Assembly (NCBI GenBank): GCA_002825465.1
Contig: PJER01000001.1
Coordinates: 157,865 to 221,864 of the forward strand
DNA from: Candidatus Thorarchaeota archaeon MP8T_1
Lineage (GTDB): Archaea; Asgardarchaeota; Thorarchaeia; Thorarchaeales; Thorarchaeaceae
Direction: 5' to 3'
Length of the DNA stretch: 64,000 nucleotides
The notes below the pieces were generated by a model that did no database searches, was not told the DNA's origin, and worked only from the letters and a program-made list of their open reading frames with translations. This document shows, in pieces, positions 27,647 to 37,177 of the stretch. Each line of letters opens with the position of its first letter. Within the stretch, counting starts at the first letter, position 1. The position numbers and the translations under genes were made by a program.

Positions 27647-27684
27647 GAAAACATAACTAGAATTGACACCTGAGATAGGTCAGA

Positions 27685-28356
27685 ATGAGTCACTACTACT
27701 CTCAGAAGTTGTCATCAGACCGACTAAAGAGATGTTATGATATCGCACCTCTAAGAGTCCAAAAGTATCTCACTGCGGAGATTGATTTTGTTCTAAGTCA
27801 TGTAGAAAAATCAGATTGCGTTTTGGAATTGGGATGTGGGTATGGACGAGTGCTAGAGAAATTAATTCCAAAGAGTTTCAAGATTATTGGAATCGATGTA
27901 TCCCAAGATAGTTTGACACTAGCAAAGGAATACACTGCACTCAATCCAAAGTTACATTTAATCCAAGCCAATGCAAAATGCCTTCCGTTCCCAAAAGAAG
28001 TTTTTGACAAGGTAATATGCATCCAGAATGGAATTTCTGCATTCAAGATAAATCCGCAAATCCTCATACAAGAAAGTGTAAGAATCACAAGACCAGGTGG
28101 CAAGTGTATATTTTCGAGTTATTCCGATAAATTCTGGGAGTCTCGCCTACAATGGTTCGAGATGCAATCTAACGAGGGGCTCCTTGGAAAAATTGATTGG
28201 GAGAAGACAAAGAACGGAGTTATTGTTTGCGATGACGGATTTACAGCTACTACCTTCAATCAAACTGATTTTGAGGAGTTATCCACAAATCTCGATCTGG
28301 ATATGGAATTAATTGAGGTTGATAATTCGAGTGTGTTTTGTATCATCTCTGTCTGA
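27685..28356 (+). CDS. Class I SAM-dependent methyltransferase
   Basis: 223 residues. VLELGCGYGRVLEKL is motif I (SAM binding), IIGIDVSQDSLTLAKEY the acidic second strand, and ANAKCLPFPKEVFDKVICIQ motifs III/IV. R-I-T-R-P-G-G-K-C matches the post-motif strand. Fold and cofactor are well supported; the substrate is unknown. It follows the membrane-protein gene by 38 bp in the same direction and converges with the substrate-binding protein gene. Confidence 0.85.
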   Translation: MSHYYSQKLSSDRLKRCYDIAPLRVQKYLTAEIDFVLSHVEKSDCVLELGCGYGRVLEKLIPKSFKIIGIDVSQDSLTLAKEYTALNPKLHLIQANAKCLPFPKEVFDKVICIQNGISAFKINPQILIQESVRITRPGGKCIFSSYSDKFWESRLQWFEMQSNEGLLGKIDWEKTKNGVIVCDDGFTATTFNQTDFEELSTNLDLDMELIEVDNSSVFCIISV

Positions 28357-28368
28357 ATATTGAAACAT

Positions 28369-30105
28369 CTAGTCATACTTCTGGATTCCGAGAGCTATAA
28401 CTGCAAATCCACCAGACCCAATAAAAAGTGTCAATAACGCCTGCAAAGTGTTAAGAAGACTCGGACTCGTTACATACGGGCTCAGGGAACTTGTTGGTAA
28501 TGAAGCATATACAGAAAGATATTGAATCTTTGCAGCAGCTGTCCACCGAGACTGCACTGTCGAACTATATGCTGAGTCATATGTCATGTCGTGATTTATT
28601 CTCAAGGCATAATCAAGTGTGAATTTCTCTAAGACGGAGGTTTTGGGATCCGTAATTGAAACTGGGTCGCCCATCTGACTTGCATACATGTCAAGCTCTG
28701 ATTTTGTGATAGTACCAAGATAATACTGTTCAACAATACCTTGCCAGCAATTTACCAGCTCCACATGTGAATCAGTTAGGACTGATTCATAATATCGTGC
28801 AAAGGGTAAGGAGGTCAATAAAGACTGAGTTTGGTTAATCGCGAATGAAATACTTCTTGCAGTCTGATTAAATATTGAATAGAGGTCTTCAACTCCTGTA
28901 ACTCCTGACACCTTGAAAGCATCTCGCATTATAGGCAACCGTTGGATATCTTCATCAAACCAAAGAGATTGACCATAGGGGGAGAGAACAAAGTCAATGA
29001 ATCCCTCAGCCATTGTCTTGTTAGCTGTTGAGTTAGCAATTGCAATCGGATCAGGAGAGATTACGGTCCCATCACATGGGACAATGTACTCACAGGAAGG
29101 ATTGTTTGATTGAGTCCTAAATCCATAATAGTCGATACAAGGAATAATACCTCTCTCTCCATTCTCAACAGCCATCTGAGCTTCAATACTCCCACCATAA
29201 ATAGCAGCATTCCCTGCCATTCTACTTAGATGAATCCATCCATCATCCCAACCCATTAGTTGTACAATCATATCATAGATGTACTTGTGAGATGCAGAAT
29301 CTGGAGCATTAGCCATTGCGATTGATGGCACAGTAGGGAGTAGACTTCCATAGATTGGTTCTGAAAGATTAGCCCAAGCTGTTGGAACAGGTAATGAAAA
29401 TGACTCTAAGAAATCATGATTCACGGTGAATCCAAAGGAGGAGATCTCGGATCCAATCCAGACTAATTGGTCAGCTGTATTGTTACGTTTTGCTGGCATT
29501 CCTGCAATAGTATCGTTGACTCTGGATTCAACTTCTTGCATCAGTGGACTAGTGAGGGGAGATAAATAATTACCAGTAATAAGCCAATCAAATAGTTCTG
29601 AACCCCCACCCCAACAGACATCAATAGTTCCAGCTTCGATAAGGTCATCCCAGTATTCATCAGCAGGTGTCCGCCAAGTTATACCATCAATATTATTCTC
29701 GATAGCAAAGGATGAAGCAAGAAATGCAGATTCAAAGACATCTTGAACTGATATATCATGTCGTGACAAAACTACTAACGTGTAAGGTTCTTGAGTAGTT
29801 GTTGTCGTTGTCGTTGTGGTCCCTGTCGTGGTGGTAGTTGTACCAGTAGTAGTCGTTGTTGTATCAGTGGTCGTAGGGGTAGTTCCTGTTGTGATTGTAT
29901 CTGTAATAGTTGATGTTGTAGTATCTGTTGTACTCGTTGTATCTGTGGTTGAAGTTGTTGTGTCAGTAGTTGAAGTTGTTGTACTAGTTGTCGTAGTTGT
30001 TCCAGGGTTTAAATTTTGAAAGATACCCATTGTAATAAGAAGACCACCAATTCCAATTATGATGACAGCACAAACAGCGACCATTTGATTAGTTCGTTGG
30101 CTCAC
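28369..30105 (-). CDS. Membrane-anchored ABC-type substrate-binding protein with Thr-rich stalk
   Basis: 578 residues. An N-terminal helix (about 7-29) is followed by a roughly 70-residue low-complexity Thr/Ser/Asp stalk (about 36-105), then a periplasmic-binding-like domain starting TLVVLSRHDIS with the D-V-C-W-G-G-G-S-E-L segment, resembling iron/thiamine-type extracellular binding proteins. A second hydrophobic helix at the C-terminus (about 550-573) precedes a short tail. No permease or ATPase gene is adjacent, so its transporter is elsewhere or it acts as a sensor. Thr-rich stalks of this kind are usually glycosylated in archaea. Internal DNA repeats at 29,800-30,000 simply encode the stalk. 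Confidence 0.7.
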   Translation of the reverse strand: MSQRTNQMVAVCAVIIIGIGGLLITMGIFQNLNPGTTTTTSTTTSTTDTTTSTTDTTSTTDTTTSTITDTITTGTTPTTTDTTTTTTGTTTTTTGTTTTTTTTTQEPYTLVVLSRHDISVQDVFESAFLASSFAIENNIDGITWRTPADEYWDDLIEAGTIDVCWGGGSELFDWLITGNYLSPLTSPLMQEVESRVNDTIAGMPAKRNNTADQLVWIGSEISSFGFTVNHDFLESFSLPVPTAWANLSEPIYGSLLPTVPSIAMANAPDSASHKYIYDMIVQLMGWDDGWIHLSRMAGNAAIYGGSIEAQMAVENGERGIIPCIDYYGFRTQSNNPSCEYIVPCDGTVISPDPIAIANSTANKTMAEGFIDFVLSPYGQSLWFDEDIQRLPIMRDAFKVSGVTGVEDLYSIFNQTARSISFAINQTQSLLTSLPFARYYESVLTDSHVELVNCWQGIVEQYYLGTITKSELDMYASQMGDPVSITDPKTSVLEKFTLDYALRINHDMTYDSAYSSTVQSRWTAAAKIQYLSVYASLPTSSLSPYVTSPSLLNTLQALLTLFIGSGGFAVIALGIQKYD

Positions 30106-30174
30106 TCAATTCAACTCCCATTGAGGTAAAATCCTCATATAGTAGTAGCAACTAGTGTAGAAAAAAGTTGTTAA

Positions 30175-30211
30175 AATTAGAAAAGAAAATACAGGGGTCA
30201 CCATGACCCCT
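30175..30211 (-). terminator. Terminator of the nfn operon
   Basis: AGGGGTCA-CCA-TGACCCCT is a perfect 8-bp stem 9 bp after the nfnB stop. Read on the minus strand, it is followed by a T-rich tract (complement of the A-rich 30,177-30,191). Confidence 0.7.
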
Positions 30212-30219
30212 CTCACTTC

Positions 30220-31638
30220 TTATTTACTCAGGTAATCGTGAATTCCTCGAGCTGCACGTTTTCCAGCACCCATAGCTGAAATAACTGTTGCAGCACCAGT
30301 CACAATATCTCCACCAGCAAATACTCCTGAAACGTCAGTCATGCCGGTTTCCTCATTAATCTCGATGGTTCCCCATTTTGATATCTTGAGACCGGGTGTG
30401 GTCTCAGGAATGATGGGATTCGGAGAATTACCAATAGCGACAATCACCATATCAACATCAAAATCAAATTCAGAACCCTCAACAGGCTCGGGTCGCTGTC
30501 TGCCAGAAGCATCAGGTTCACCAAGCTCCATACGAATGCATCTCATTCCCTTAACAGAACCTTTCTCATCTCCAAGTACTTCAATTGGATTCACCAAGAA
30601 GTTGAACTTGACTCCTTCTTCTTCTGCATGATGCACCTCTTCTAAACGGGCGGGTAATTGCTCACGAGCCCTTCTGTAGATAATAATGACCTCATCTGCA
30701 CCAAGCCGTAGAGATGTTCTTGCAGCATCCATAGCTACGTTCCCTCCACCGATGACTGCTACTCTCTTACCAATCTTTACTGGTGTATCATAGTCAGGAA
30801 ATTCGTAAGCTTTCATGAGATTTACACGAGTAAGGAATTCGTTGGCGGAGAAGACATTGATCAAGTTCATTCCATCGATGGGCATGAAGTTTGGAGCACC
30901 AGCGCCGCTCCCAATGAAGACCGCCTCATAGTCATCTTCTTTCATGAGTTCTTCGATAGTTCTAATCTTCCCAATTACATGGTTTAGTTTAACCTCAACA
31001 CCAAGTTTCTCCAGAAAATCTACTTCTGCCATGACAATGTCTTTTGGAAGTCGGAATTCTGGGATTCCATAGACCAGAACACCACCTGGTTTGTGAAAGG
31101 CTTCATAGATTGTGACATCATAACCCATATTGATGAGGTCTCCAGCACAGGTTAAACCAGCAGGACCTGCACCAACAACAGCAACCCTCTTTCCAATCTT
31201 AGGCGGAAGTTCTGGTAGAGGCTCACCGTGCTCACGTGCATAATCTGCAACAAAGCGTTCAAGCCTACCAATTGCAATTGGTTCATTACGAATACCATAG
31301 ATGCAGGATGCTTCACACTGGGTCTCCTGAGGGCAGACACGACCGCAGACAGCAGGAAGACTGTTTGTCTCCTTGATCTTAGCAGCAGCTTCCATGAATT
31401 TACCTTCTTTGACAAGATTCACGAAATCTTTGATTGGTACTTCAACGGGGCATCCGCTTATGCATTTAGGATTTCTGCACTGCATACACTTCTCTGCTTC
31501 TTCTACTGCCTGTTTTGCTGAATATCCAAGAGCAACTTCATTGAAATTATGAGCTCGTTTCTTGGCATTTTGTTCAGGCATTGGAACTTTCTTTGTCGGA
31601 GGTTTTCGCTCTTTCTTTGGTTTTTCTGCGTCAGTCAT
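30220..31638 (-). CDS. nfnB: NADPH-dependent NfnB/GltD-type flavoprotein subunit
   Basis: 472 residues from ATG 31638, with GGGAGGTG 8 nt upstream overlapping the end of the partner gene; the longer open frame adds 10 unsupported residues. The N-terminus has the two-cluster domain (C-M-Q-C-R-N-P-K-C and C-P-V-E-V-P, then C-G-R-V-C-P), followed by two Rossmann folds: GAGPAGLTCAG (FAD) and GGGNVAMDAARTS (NADPH), and the G-V-F-A-G-G-D end. With NfnA it forms NADH-dependent ferredoxin:NADP oxidoreductase, an electron-bifurcating enzyme. Sequence alone cannot exclude a glutamate-synthase or sulfide-dehydrogenase role, but the NfnA neighbour favours Nfn. Confidence 0.88.
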   Translation of the reverse strand: MTDAEKPKKERKPPTKKVPMPEQNAKKRAHNFNEVALGYSAKQAVEEAEKCMQCRNPKCISGCPVEVPIKDFVNLVKEGKFMEAAAKIKETNSLPAVCGRVCPQETQCEASCIYGIRNEPIAIGRLERFVADYAREHGEPLPELPPKIGKRVAVVGAGPAGLTCAGDLINMGYDVTIYEAFHKPGGVLVYGIPEFRLPKDIVMAEVDFLEKLGVEVKLNHVIGKIRTIEELMKEDDYEAVFIGSGAGAPNFMPIDGMNLINVFSANEFLTRVNLMKAYEFPDYDTPVKIGKRVAVIGGGNVAMDAARTSLRLGADEVIIIYRRAREQLPARLEEVHHAEEEGVKFNFLVNPIEVLGDEKGSVKGMRCIRMELGEPDASGRQRPEPVEGSEFDFDVDMVIVAIGNSPNPIIPETTPGLKISKWGTIEINEETGMTDVSGVFAGGDIVTGAATVISAMGAGKRAARGIHDYLSK

Positions 31639-31640
31639 TC

Positions 31641-32480
31641 TTAGGCACCTCCCTGTTCCTTCTTCCATCTTTCATTCGCTATTTTTTCTTGCTCAACATA
31701 AGCATTCAATCGGGACAGCAATTCGTTGAAGTCAACCTTATGACCATCGAACTCTGGTCCATCAACACAAGCGAACTTCATCTTTCCATCAACACTGACT
31801 CTGCAAGCCCCGCACATTCCAGTTCCATCCACCATTATGGAGTTTAGACTGACCAATGTGTGAATCTTAGCTTCTTCGGTTGTCTTTGCAACAAACTTCA
31901 TCATTGGGGCGGGTCCAACTGCAAACACGAGGTCTATCTTTCTGCCTTGTTTTATCAAATCGCCAAGAACAGTCGTAACAAATCCATGAGTACCACAGGT
32001 ACCATCATCAGTGGTTTCGTACCACTCATCACTAATTTCCTTGAGTTGGTCTCGATAGAGGAGGAGATCCATTGTCCTTGCACCATTAATTGTAATGAGT
32101 GTGTTTCCTGCCTCTTTGAATGCTCTAGCAACAGGATAGACAATCGCACTTCCGCAACCACCACCAACAGCAACGACAGTTCCATAAACCTTGTCTACTG
32201 GAGAAGGTTTGCCTAGCGGACCAACAAAGTCCATGATATAATCACCAACGTTCAGGCTACCGAGTAGTCTTGTAGACTTACCAACCTCTTGGAAAGTGAT
32301 TGTCACTGTTTCTTTTTCACGGTCAAAATCAGCCACTGTTAGGGGAAATCGTTCACCAGTTTCATTAACACGAATCATGACAAATTGACCTGGTTTACAG
32401 ACTCTCGATACATCAGGAGCCCTTACAACCATCATCTTTGTAACATCGTTGAGAATTTTCTTGTCGAGAACCTCGTACAT
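31641..32480 (-). CDS. nfnA: NfnA-type ferredoxin-NADP reductase subunit
   Basis: 279 residues. N-terminal FAD-binding barrel (R-F-P-L-T-V-A-D), then an NAD-binding domain (AVGGGCGSAIVYPVA) and a C-terminal [2Fe-2S] site M-C-G-A-C-R-V ... F-A-C-V-D-G-P-E-F-D-G-H, the hallmark of this family. It passes electrons between NADH and the NfnB subunit and ferredoxin. Its own promoter region (32,481-32,574) has a TATA-like CTTTTATC on the minus strand and GAGG 9 nt before the ATG. Gene order nfnA-nfnB with a 2-bp gap. Confidence 0.9.
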   Translation of the reverse strand: MYEVLDKKILNDVTKMMVVRAPDVSRVCKPGQFVMIRVNETGERFPLTVADFDREKETVTITFQEVGKSTRLLGSLNVGDYIMDFVGPLGKPSPVDKVYGTVVAVGGGCGSAIVYPVARAFKEAGNTLITINGARTMDLLLYRDQLKEISDEWYETTDDGTCGTHGFVTTVLGDLIKQGRKIDLVFAVGPAPMMKFVAKTTEEAKIHTLVSLNSIMVDGTGMCGACRVSVDGKMKFACVDGPEFDGHKVDFNELLSRLNAYVEQEKIANERWKKEQGGA

Positions 32481-32574
32481 GAATAAAGACCTCTAAGGAG
32501 CCCTCTAAGTAGTGAGGGTAACGAACTGATTCCCGCGGCATGCACGAGATAAAAGTTTCTGTGGAGCAAATCAC

Positions 32575-34314
32575 CTATTTTTTCCTGTAAACAGAACGAA
32601 CTTCACGGACTACTAATCCTGGCAGATCTTTCACAGATTTAATCGGATAGACTGAAGCCCCAGCTTTGACCAATGACTCGTGTATCTTTTTTGTTCGATT
32701 GCTTGTTCCTGCACCAATATGGAACATGAAGAGTTTATGTTCCTGCATTGATAATCGATTGATTGTGCTGACCATCTGCTTCCAGTTTGCTACCTCAGCG
32801 TCAGTGATGAGAAGAGTTATGACTTTGGATTCAGCCTTTGCACATGCATCAATGATTTTTTGTGTAGGCGCTACAGTACCTCCACCCTGATATGTCAAGA
32901 GAACTCGTTCTACAGGTGCACGTTCATTGGACCAATCACTCGTCTGAGTTCCATCGCTGAAATTAATAGCGGATACTCTACACCCACGGCGAAATGCAAA
33001 CTCCATAGCCGCAAAAGCAGCAACCAATGCTGTATGATAGCTACCTGAGATCTTTTTATTGCTAGTTGACCAAGTCATCGATCCAGATGAGTCGATAACT
33101 ATCAACATATCAGGCATCGATTTTCTAGCCTCTAAGCTTGTTGTCTCGAACTGCTGCCATTTACGGGTTGTTCTGTTTGGAATAAGAACTGGAAATGCCT
33201 GAAGCGATTGCACGATATCTAACTCATCCATAGGATCTCCCAATCGCCAAGTATCAGGTGTAAGAGGTACTGCACTAGTTTTTCGGACTTTCTCAACCTC
33301 GAATCTAATCTCACCACGTGCTTTTGCTCTGTACCAAAATCGTATCCAAGCAGCTCGCTCATCCCCGATACCTGCAGTCAGGTAAACACCTTGTAGATCT
33401 TCGAGATCTCCACCGAGACGTTCTACCTCTATTGCAAGACGCCCCATCTCTTCTTCGGTATCTGATGACTTTGTGTTTTCATTGCACTTGGATGCACGGT
33501 CACCATTACGTATCTCAATAGGATTGCCCATTATTGCATCTACATCAATTGGTATTTCTAATCTTTCAGATGACCCATCCAGATTTTCCTTTACTACATT
33601 CTTGGAATCCCCTGGACTGGAACCAGGAAGACCACTCTCATTCTCAGGCAACACATCGGAGATGATCTTTGCAATCTTCTGACAGGCCTTAGGCCAGCGG
33701 TGCTCTTGGTCTATTGACTTTCTTGCAAGAGCTATTATTTTTGTTGCCACATCAAAGATGGATTGGTCTATACTGATTGTAGGTGGAATTGGAAATCCCC
33801 ACATCACTCTATAACAAGCAACAATCAGTTTCCAAAGGTCACTATGGTCATGAATTCGTACAGCAGAATCATGGATTGATGAATTAATCCGCTGATGTGT
33901 GAGAGTTGGAAATCTTTTCAGAAGATTAGAATCAACAACAAGGTCTGCATATAAATTACAGATAAACATCGCAGTCGCATCATTGACATGCTTACGAGCA
34001 GCTGTGAACATTCGCCCGTTCATAATACCATCAAAAGGACACAGAAGATAGTGTTGAATCTCATGATGACATACAGATGTTAGATATTGTTCTGCATCCG
34101 ATGATATCATATGAACTGGAACACCTGCAGTATTCAGATGAACTGTCCAGCTCTCCGAGTCTATATAGAAGAAACTTGATGCATTGTGGTCATGTTCAAC
34201 CACAGGTTCTGGGAGTGGTGGATAATAGAAATCTTGAATTGCTTGAGACCATGCATTTCCAGCAACCAATCTGAGGGTATCACTACCAGTAGATTCGTTG
34301 CTTATTGTATCCAT
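32575..34314 (-). CDS. VWA-domain protein with N-terminal HExxH metallopeptidase-like domain
   Basis: 579 residues. HHEIQHY near residue 85 contains HExxH, as in the metallopeptidase-like domain of the DUF2201/COG3864-type proteins. After an acidic linker (about 220-290), a VWA domain begins at M-L-I-V-I-D-S-S-G-S-M (MIDAS, about residue 407) with a later I-T-D-A-E. The stop of the MoxR-type AAA+ gene lies 11 bp upstream, and MoxR/VWA pairs act as chaperones that insert metals or remodel complexes. Client unknown. The peptidase part may be active or only a metal-binding relic. Confidence 0.75.
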   Translation of the reverse strand: MDTISNESTGSDTLRLVAGNAWSQAIQDFYYPPLPEPVVEHDHNASSFFYIDSESWTVHLNTAGVPVHMISSDAEQYLTSVCHHEIQHYLLCPFDGIMNGRMFTAARKHVNDATAMFICNLYADLVVDSNLLKRFPTLTHQRINSSIHDSAVRIHDHSDLWKLIVACYRVMWGFPIPPTISIDQSIFDVATKIIALARKSIDQEHRWPKACQKIAKIISDVLPENESGLPGSSPGDSKNVVKENLDGSSERLEIPIDVDAIMGNPIEIRNGDRASKCNENTKSSDTEEEMGRLAIEVERLGGDLEDLQGVYLTAGIGDERAAWIRFWYRAKARGEIRFEVEKVRKTSAVPLTPDTWRLGDPMDELDIVQSLQAFPVLIPNRTTRKWQQFETTSLEARKSMPDMLIVIDSSGSMTWSTSNKKISGSYHTALVAAFAAMEFAFRRGCRVSAINFSDGTQTSDWSNERAPVERVLLTYQGGGTVAPTQKIIDACAKAESKVITLLITDAEVANWKQMVSTINRLSMQEHKLFMFHIGAGTSNRTKKIHESLVKAGASVYPIKSVKDLPGLVVREVRSVYRKK

Positions 34315-34325
34315 TAGTTCGACTC

Positions 34326-36050
34326 CTATGATTTTAATTGATTCTCTAAATCCTGTTTTAATTTCATTGCCTCAGAACCTCCTGATATTTCCAAAAATAC
34401 TGGTGACTCTGGTGATTTACCTGTAACATAGATTACAAGGGTGAGACCATCTATTCTGAGGACTTTCCGTTTCGGGGGTTCAAGGGTCTCCTTGAGCACG
34501 GGTGTTAATTTTGGATAAGTGATACCAATAGAACTCCAAATGTCTTCCCACTGATCAAAGGTTAATTCGAATTGAGTCAGTGTTAATTTATGGAGCGCAT
34601 CGGTTGTCTGTTTTAATAGCATACTTCTATTTGGAAAATCAGTATCAAGAAGCAGTTGATCTCGTAACTCTGAGAGTCTATCGATGTTCTTGCTTTTGAT
34701 TCCCTTTTCTATATCTTGTACGGTCTTTGTATACTTTGATTTTCCGAGGTCCTTTGCAAATTGAGCATAATCAAGACGAACAAGAAGATCGCTCTTTGCC
34801 ATTTCTTTGAGCTCATCTAACGATTCCTTCGATTGTTTTCCAATCTTCATATTTTCTATAATTTCGATTGCAGGACTCCTCTGTGCAAACCTAGAAGTAG
34901 CTAATTCAACAAGATGTTGTGTAAAAGCATAGATATCGCCATAGTAAGGAGACCGTTCAAGTTCATCCCGGATATATCGGGTTCGATGCCAGAATACAAG
35001 GGGTGCTAAAGACTTCACAATTTCAATTGAAACCTCTTGGGCACCAACCAGCCATGCTGCAGCCTTTGCATACCTGTTCAAATCCTTTACAGCACGTACA
35101 CTTAATGGAATGATTACTTTGTTACATACACTCTTTGCAGTATTGAAGTGACAACCATCACAGAGACCCGTTTCAACGGTTAAGCCAGAGGATTGACTCT
35201 TATCGCCGCGTATACAAGCACCAAACTCTCGAACTAGTGACCTCATATACTCAGAGGCTTCTGTAGAAACAGGAATCTTATCTGCAAGATTCCATATGGT
35301 CAAAAGGTTCTCCTCGGTTAGAAGAGCTGGAACTTGCCACAATTCATCATATCCAAACAATCGATCATCACGCGAAGCAAGAATAAGTTCCAAGTCACTA
35401 ACTGTAGGCATCGTAATTGGTACAGCCATTCCAAATCTATCAAGGAACGGAGGTCCTATGTCAAATGTACCCACATCTGCAGGATTCAGTGTAGCATACA
35501 GACAGAATTCATCACATCTCTTTACTTCATCATAATACTTGACTTCACCTTCAGCTAGTAGAGAAAGTAAGATATTCTGAGAATGGGGTGTAAGACGATT
35601 AACCTCATCTATTATCTTCCAGAAACCGGTCACAAATGAACGCCAAACAACAACTTCAATCCCCTCTTTCATTAGTGGACCCGGACGTAGAGTGGCAACC
35701 ATCTTCTCTTCGGTCAGTTGTGGGTGTCCACGCAGAATTCCATTATCAATCTCCTCAAGACCTTTACTGGTCATCATCCGACCTAGAACTTTTGCCAATG
35801 TCGTCTTACCGCCCCCATGTCCACCTACAAGTAGTATTGCAGACCGGGGAACGAGCGCATTAAGAACACAGGAGCCAACAATTAGCGGCAATCTAGTTGT
35901 CTGTACTTTGTTCGTTGTACCATCTGTATACTTGATTTCTAAATCAGTTGAGTGAACAAAGAGACCTCTACTCTCCACGGTTGTAATCACAGAATTGACA
36001 AGTTCTCTTAGCTTAGCTGAAGGAATACTCATTGTAACACGACCATACAT
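34326..36050 (-). CDS. MoxR-type AAA+ ATPase
   Basis: 574 residues (start 36050, or MSIPSAKL at 36032). GGHGGGKTT is Walker A near residue 77; I-I-D-E-V-N-R is Walker B; L-N-P-A-D is the sensor 1 strand; P-F-L-D-R-F-G holds the arginine finger. Residues about 285-310 carry a Cys/His set (C-D-G-C-H-F and C-N-K) that could bind zinc or a cluster, unusual for MoxR. The C-terminal 200 residues are helical. Operon with the VWA/HExxH gene downstream. It likely powers a remodelling reaction with that partner. Confidence 0.82.
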   Translation of the reverse strand: MYGRVTMSIPSAKLRELVNSVITTVESRGLFVHSTDLEIKYTDGTTNKVQTTRLPLIVGSCVLNALVPRSAILLVGGHGGGKTTLAKVLGRMMTSKGLEEIDNGILRGHPQLTEEKMVATLRPGPLMKEGIEVVVWRSFVTGFWKIIDEVNRLTPHSQNILLSLLAEGEVKYYDEVKRCDEFCLYATLNPADVGTFDIGPPFLDRFGMAVPITMPTVSDLELILASRDDRLFGYDELWQVPALLTEENLLTIWNLADKIPVSTEASEYMRSLVREFGACIRGDKSQSSGLTVETGLCDGCHFNTAKSVCNKVIIPLSVRAVKDLNRYAKAAAWLVGAQEVSIEIVKSLAPLVFWHRTRYIRDELERSPYYGDIYAFTQHLVELATSRFAQRSPAIEIIENMKIGKQSKESLDELKEMAKSDLLVRLDYAQFAKDLGKSKYTKTVQDIEKGIKSKNIDRLSELRDQLLLDTDFPNRSMLLKQTTDALHKLTLTQFELTFDQWEDIWSSIGITYPKLTPVLKETLEPPKRKVLRIDGLTLVIYVTGKSPESPVFLEISGGSEAMKLKQDLENQLKS

Positions 36051-36211
36051 CTGTAATGCTATAATGCTTATGAACTTCGTAACAGGCGGCGCGGAACAAT
36101 AACCTTACTCTTCATGATATTAGGACGTTAATCATGTTAATTTAAATGGAAAAAAGCCTTCGCAACATCCTCATAAAACTAGATTTCAACGTGAAGGGGG
36201 AAAAATATGGA

Positions 36212-37159
36212 ATGCAGGAGCTAATTATTGAGTTCTGTTTGGTAGCATTTCTATCATTTATAATCGGGATTGGTGCATCCATGGTTGGAATCAGTGGAGG
36301 AGCTTTCAAGACCCCAGTATTGATTATAGTATTTGGATTAGGGGCGCATTTCTCAACAGGAGTCTCTCTTTTCTCAGCACTCTTTCTAGCAATTCCTAGT
36401 ACAATCGAGTATAATAGAAATCAGAGGAAACCAATAATGTTCAAAGTTGGAATAATCATTGCTCTGATCTCAATCCCAGGATTATATGTTGGAGTTCTTC
36501 TAAAAGCGTTGATAACGGATGATTTCATTTTCCGAATAGTCTTCGGCGTGTGCCTATTTCCTATAGCTTTGATGATGCTATTCTCTCGAAAGAAGCAAAA
36601 TGGAGAAAATACATTCTATGAGATTAGGAAATACCAACTCCCACTTAATGACAAATCTAAGTTAGCGTTTGCAGGAGCGGGATTCTTCATCACGGGGATT
36701 GCAGCAGGATTACTTGGAATAGGCGGTGGAATACTCTATGTTCCGATCATGTGTCTTGTTCTTGGAATGCCTATGCTTGTTGCAGCAGCTACATCTGTTT
36801 TTATAATGATCTTCTCATCATCTGCTGGTACAATCATTAATTTGATACTCATGCCAGAAGTTTTCAATACTTACCTCTTCTTGTTCTACAGCTCTGCATT
36901 AGGAATTGGCTTTGTATTTGGCTCAAAAATAGGCGTAGATTATGCCTGCTCAATTGATAGCATTAGACTCAAGAGGTTCTTTGGAGGAATTCTTGTATTT
37001 CCATTAGTTCATCTAATGAAACTTGGTCAGATATGGCTCGATCCACAAGGAGTTGATGTTCTTGTAGCTACTCTGGGAGACCTTCTAATCTGGTCCTTCA
37101 TCATCCTTGCGTCAGGAATCATCTGGATGAGATGGAGAGGACAAGAAAAAGATTCATAG
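36212..37159 (+). CDS. TauE/SafE-family sulfite/organoanion exporter-like permease
   Basis: 315 residues from ATG 36212 (GGGGG about 12 nt upstream); an upstream in-frame ATG at 36146 is less supported. Eight or so hydrophobic helices; the two halves carry related motifs, G-I-G-A-S-M-V-G-I-S-G-G-A-F-K-T-P-V and A-A-G-L-L-G-I-G-G-G-I-L-Y-V-P, the paired GxGGG..P pattern of the TauE family. Substrates in the family are sulfite, sulfonates and other small anions. The gene precedes the AAA+/SMC run in the same direction, but a functional link is not expected. Confidence 0.85.
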   Translation: MQELIIEFCLVAFLSFIIGIGASMVGISGGAFKTPVLIIVFGLGAHFSTGVSLFSALFLAIPSTIEYNRNQRKPIMFKVGIIIALISIPGLYVGVLLKALITDDFIFRIVFGVCLFPIALMMLFSRKKQNGENTFYEIRKYQLPLNDKSKLAFAGAGFFITGIAAGLLGIGGGILYVPIMCLVLGMPMLVAAATSVFIMIFSSSAGTIINLILMPEVFNTYLFLFYSSALGIGFVFGSKIGVDYACSIDSIRLKRFFGGILVFPLVHLMKLGQIWLDPQGVDVLVATLGDLLIWSFIILASGIIWMRWRGQEKDS

Positions 37160-37177
37160 TCTTTCGTGTTCTATCTT

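Noticed and set aside
29800..30000. Short-period DNA repeats that might suggest CRISPR
   Set aside because: They encode a Thr/Ser/Asp repeat in a large ORF, with no regular spacers or repeat length.
29816..30019. Val-rich plus-strand ORF of 67 codons
   Set aside because: It is the antisense of the Thr-rich stalk of the substrate-binding protein; its composition mirrors the ACC/ACA codons there.
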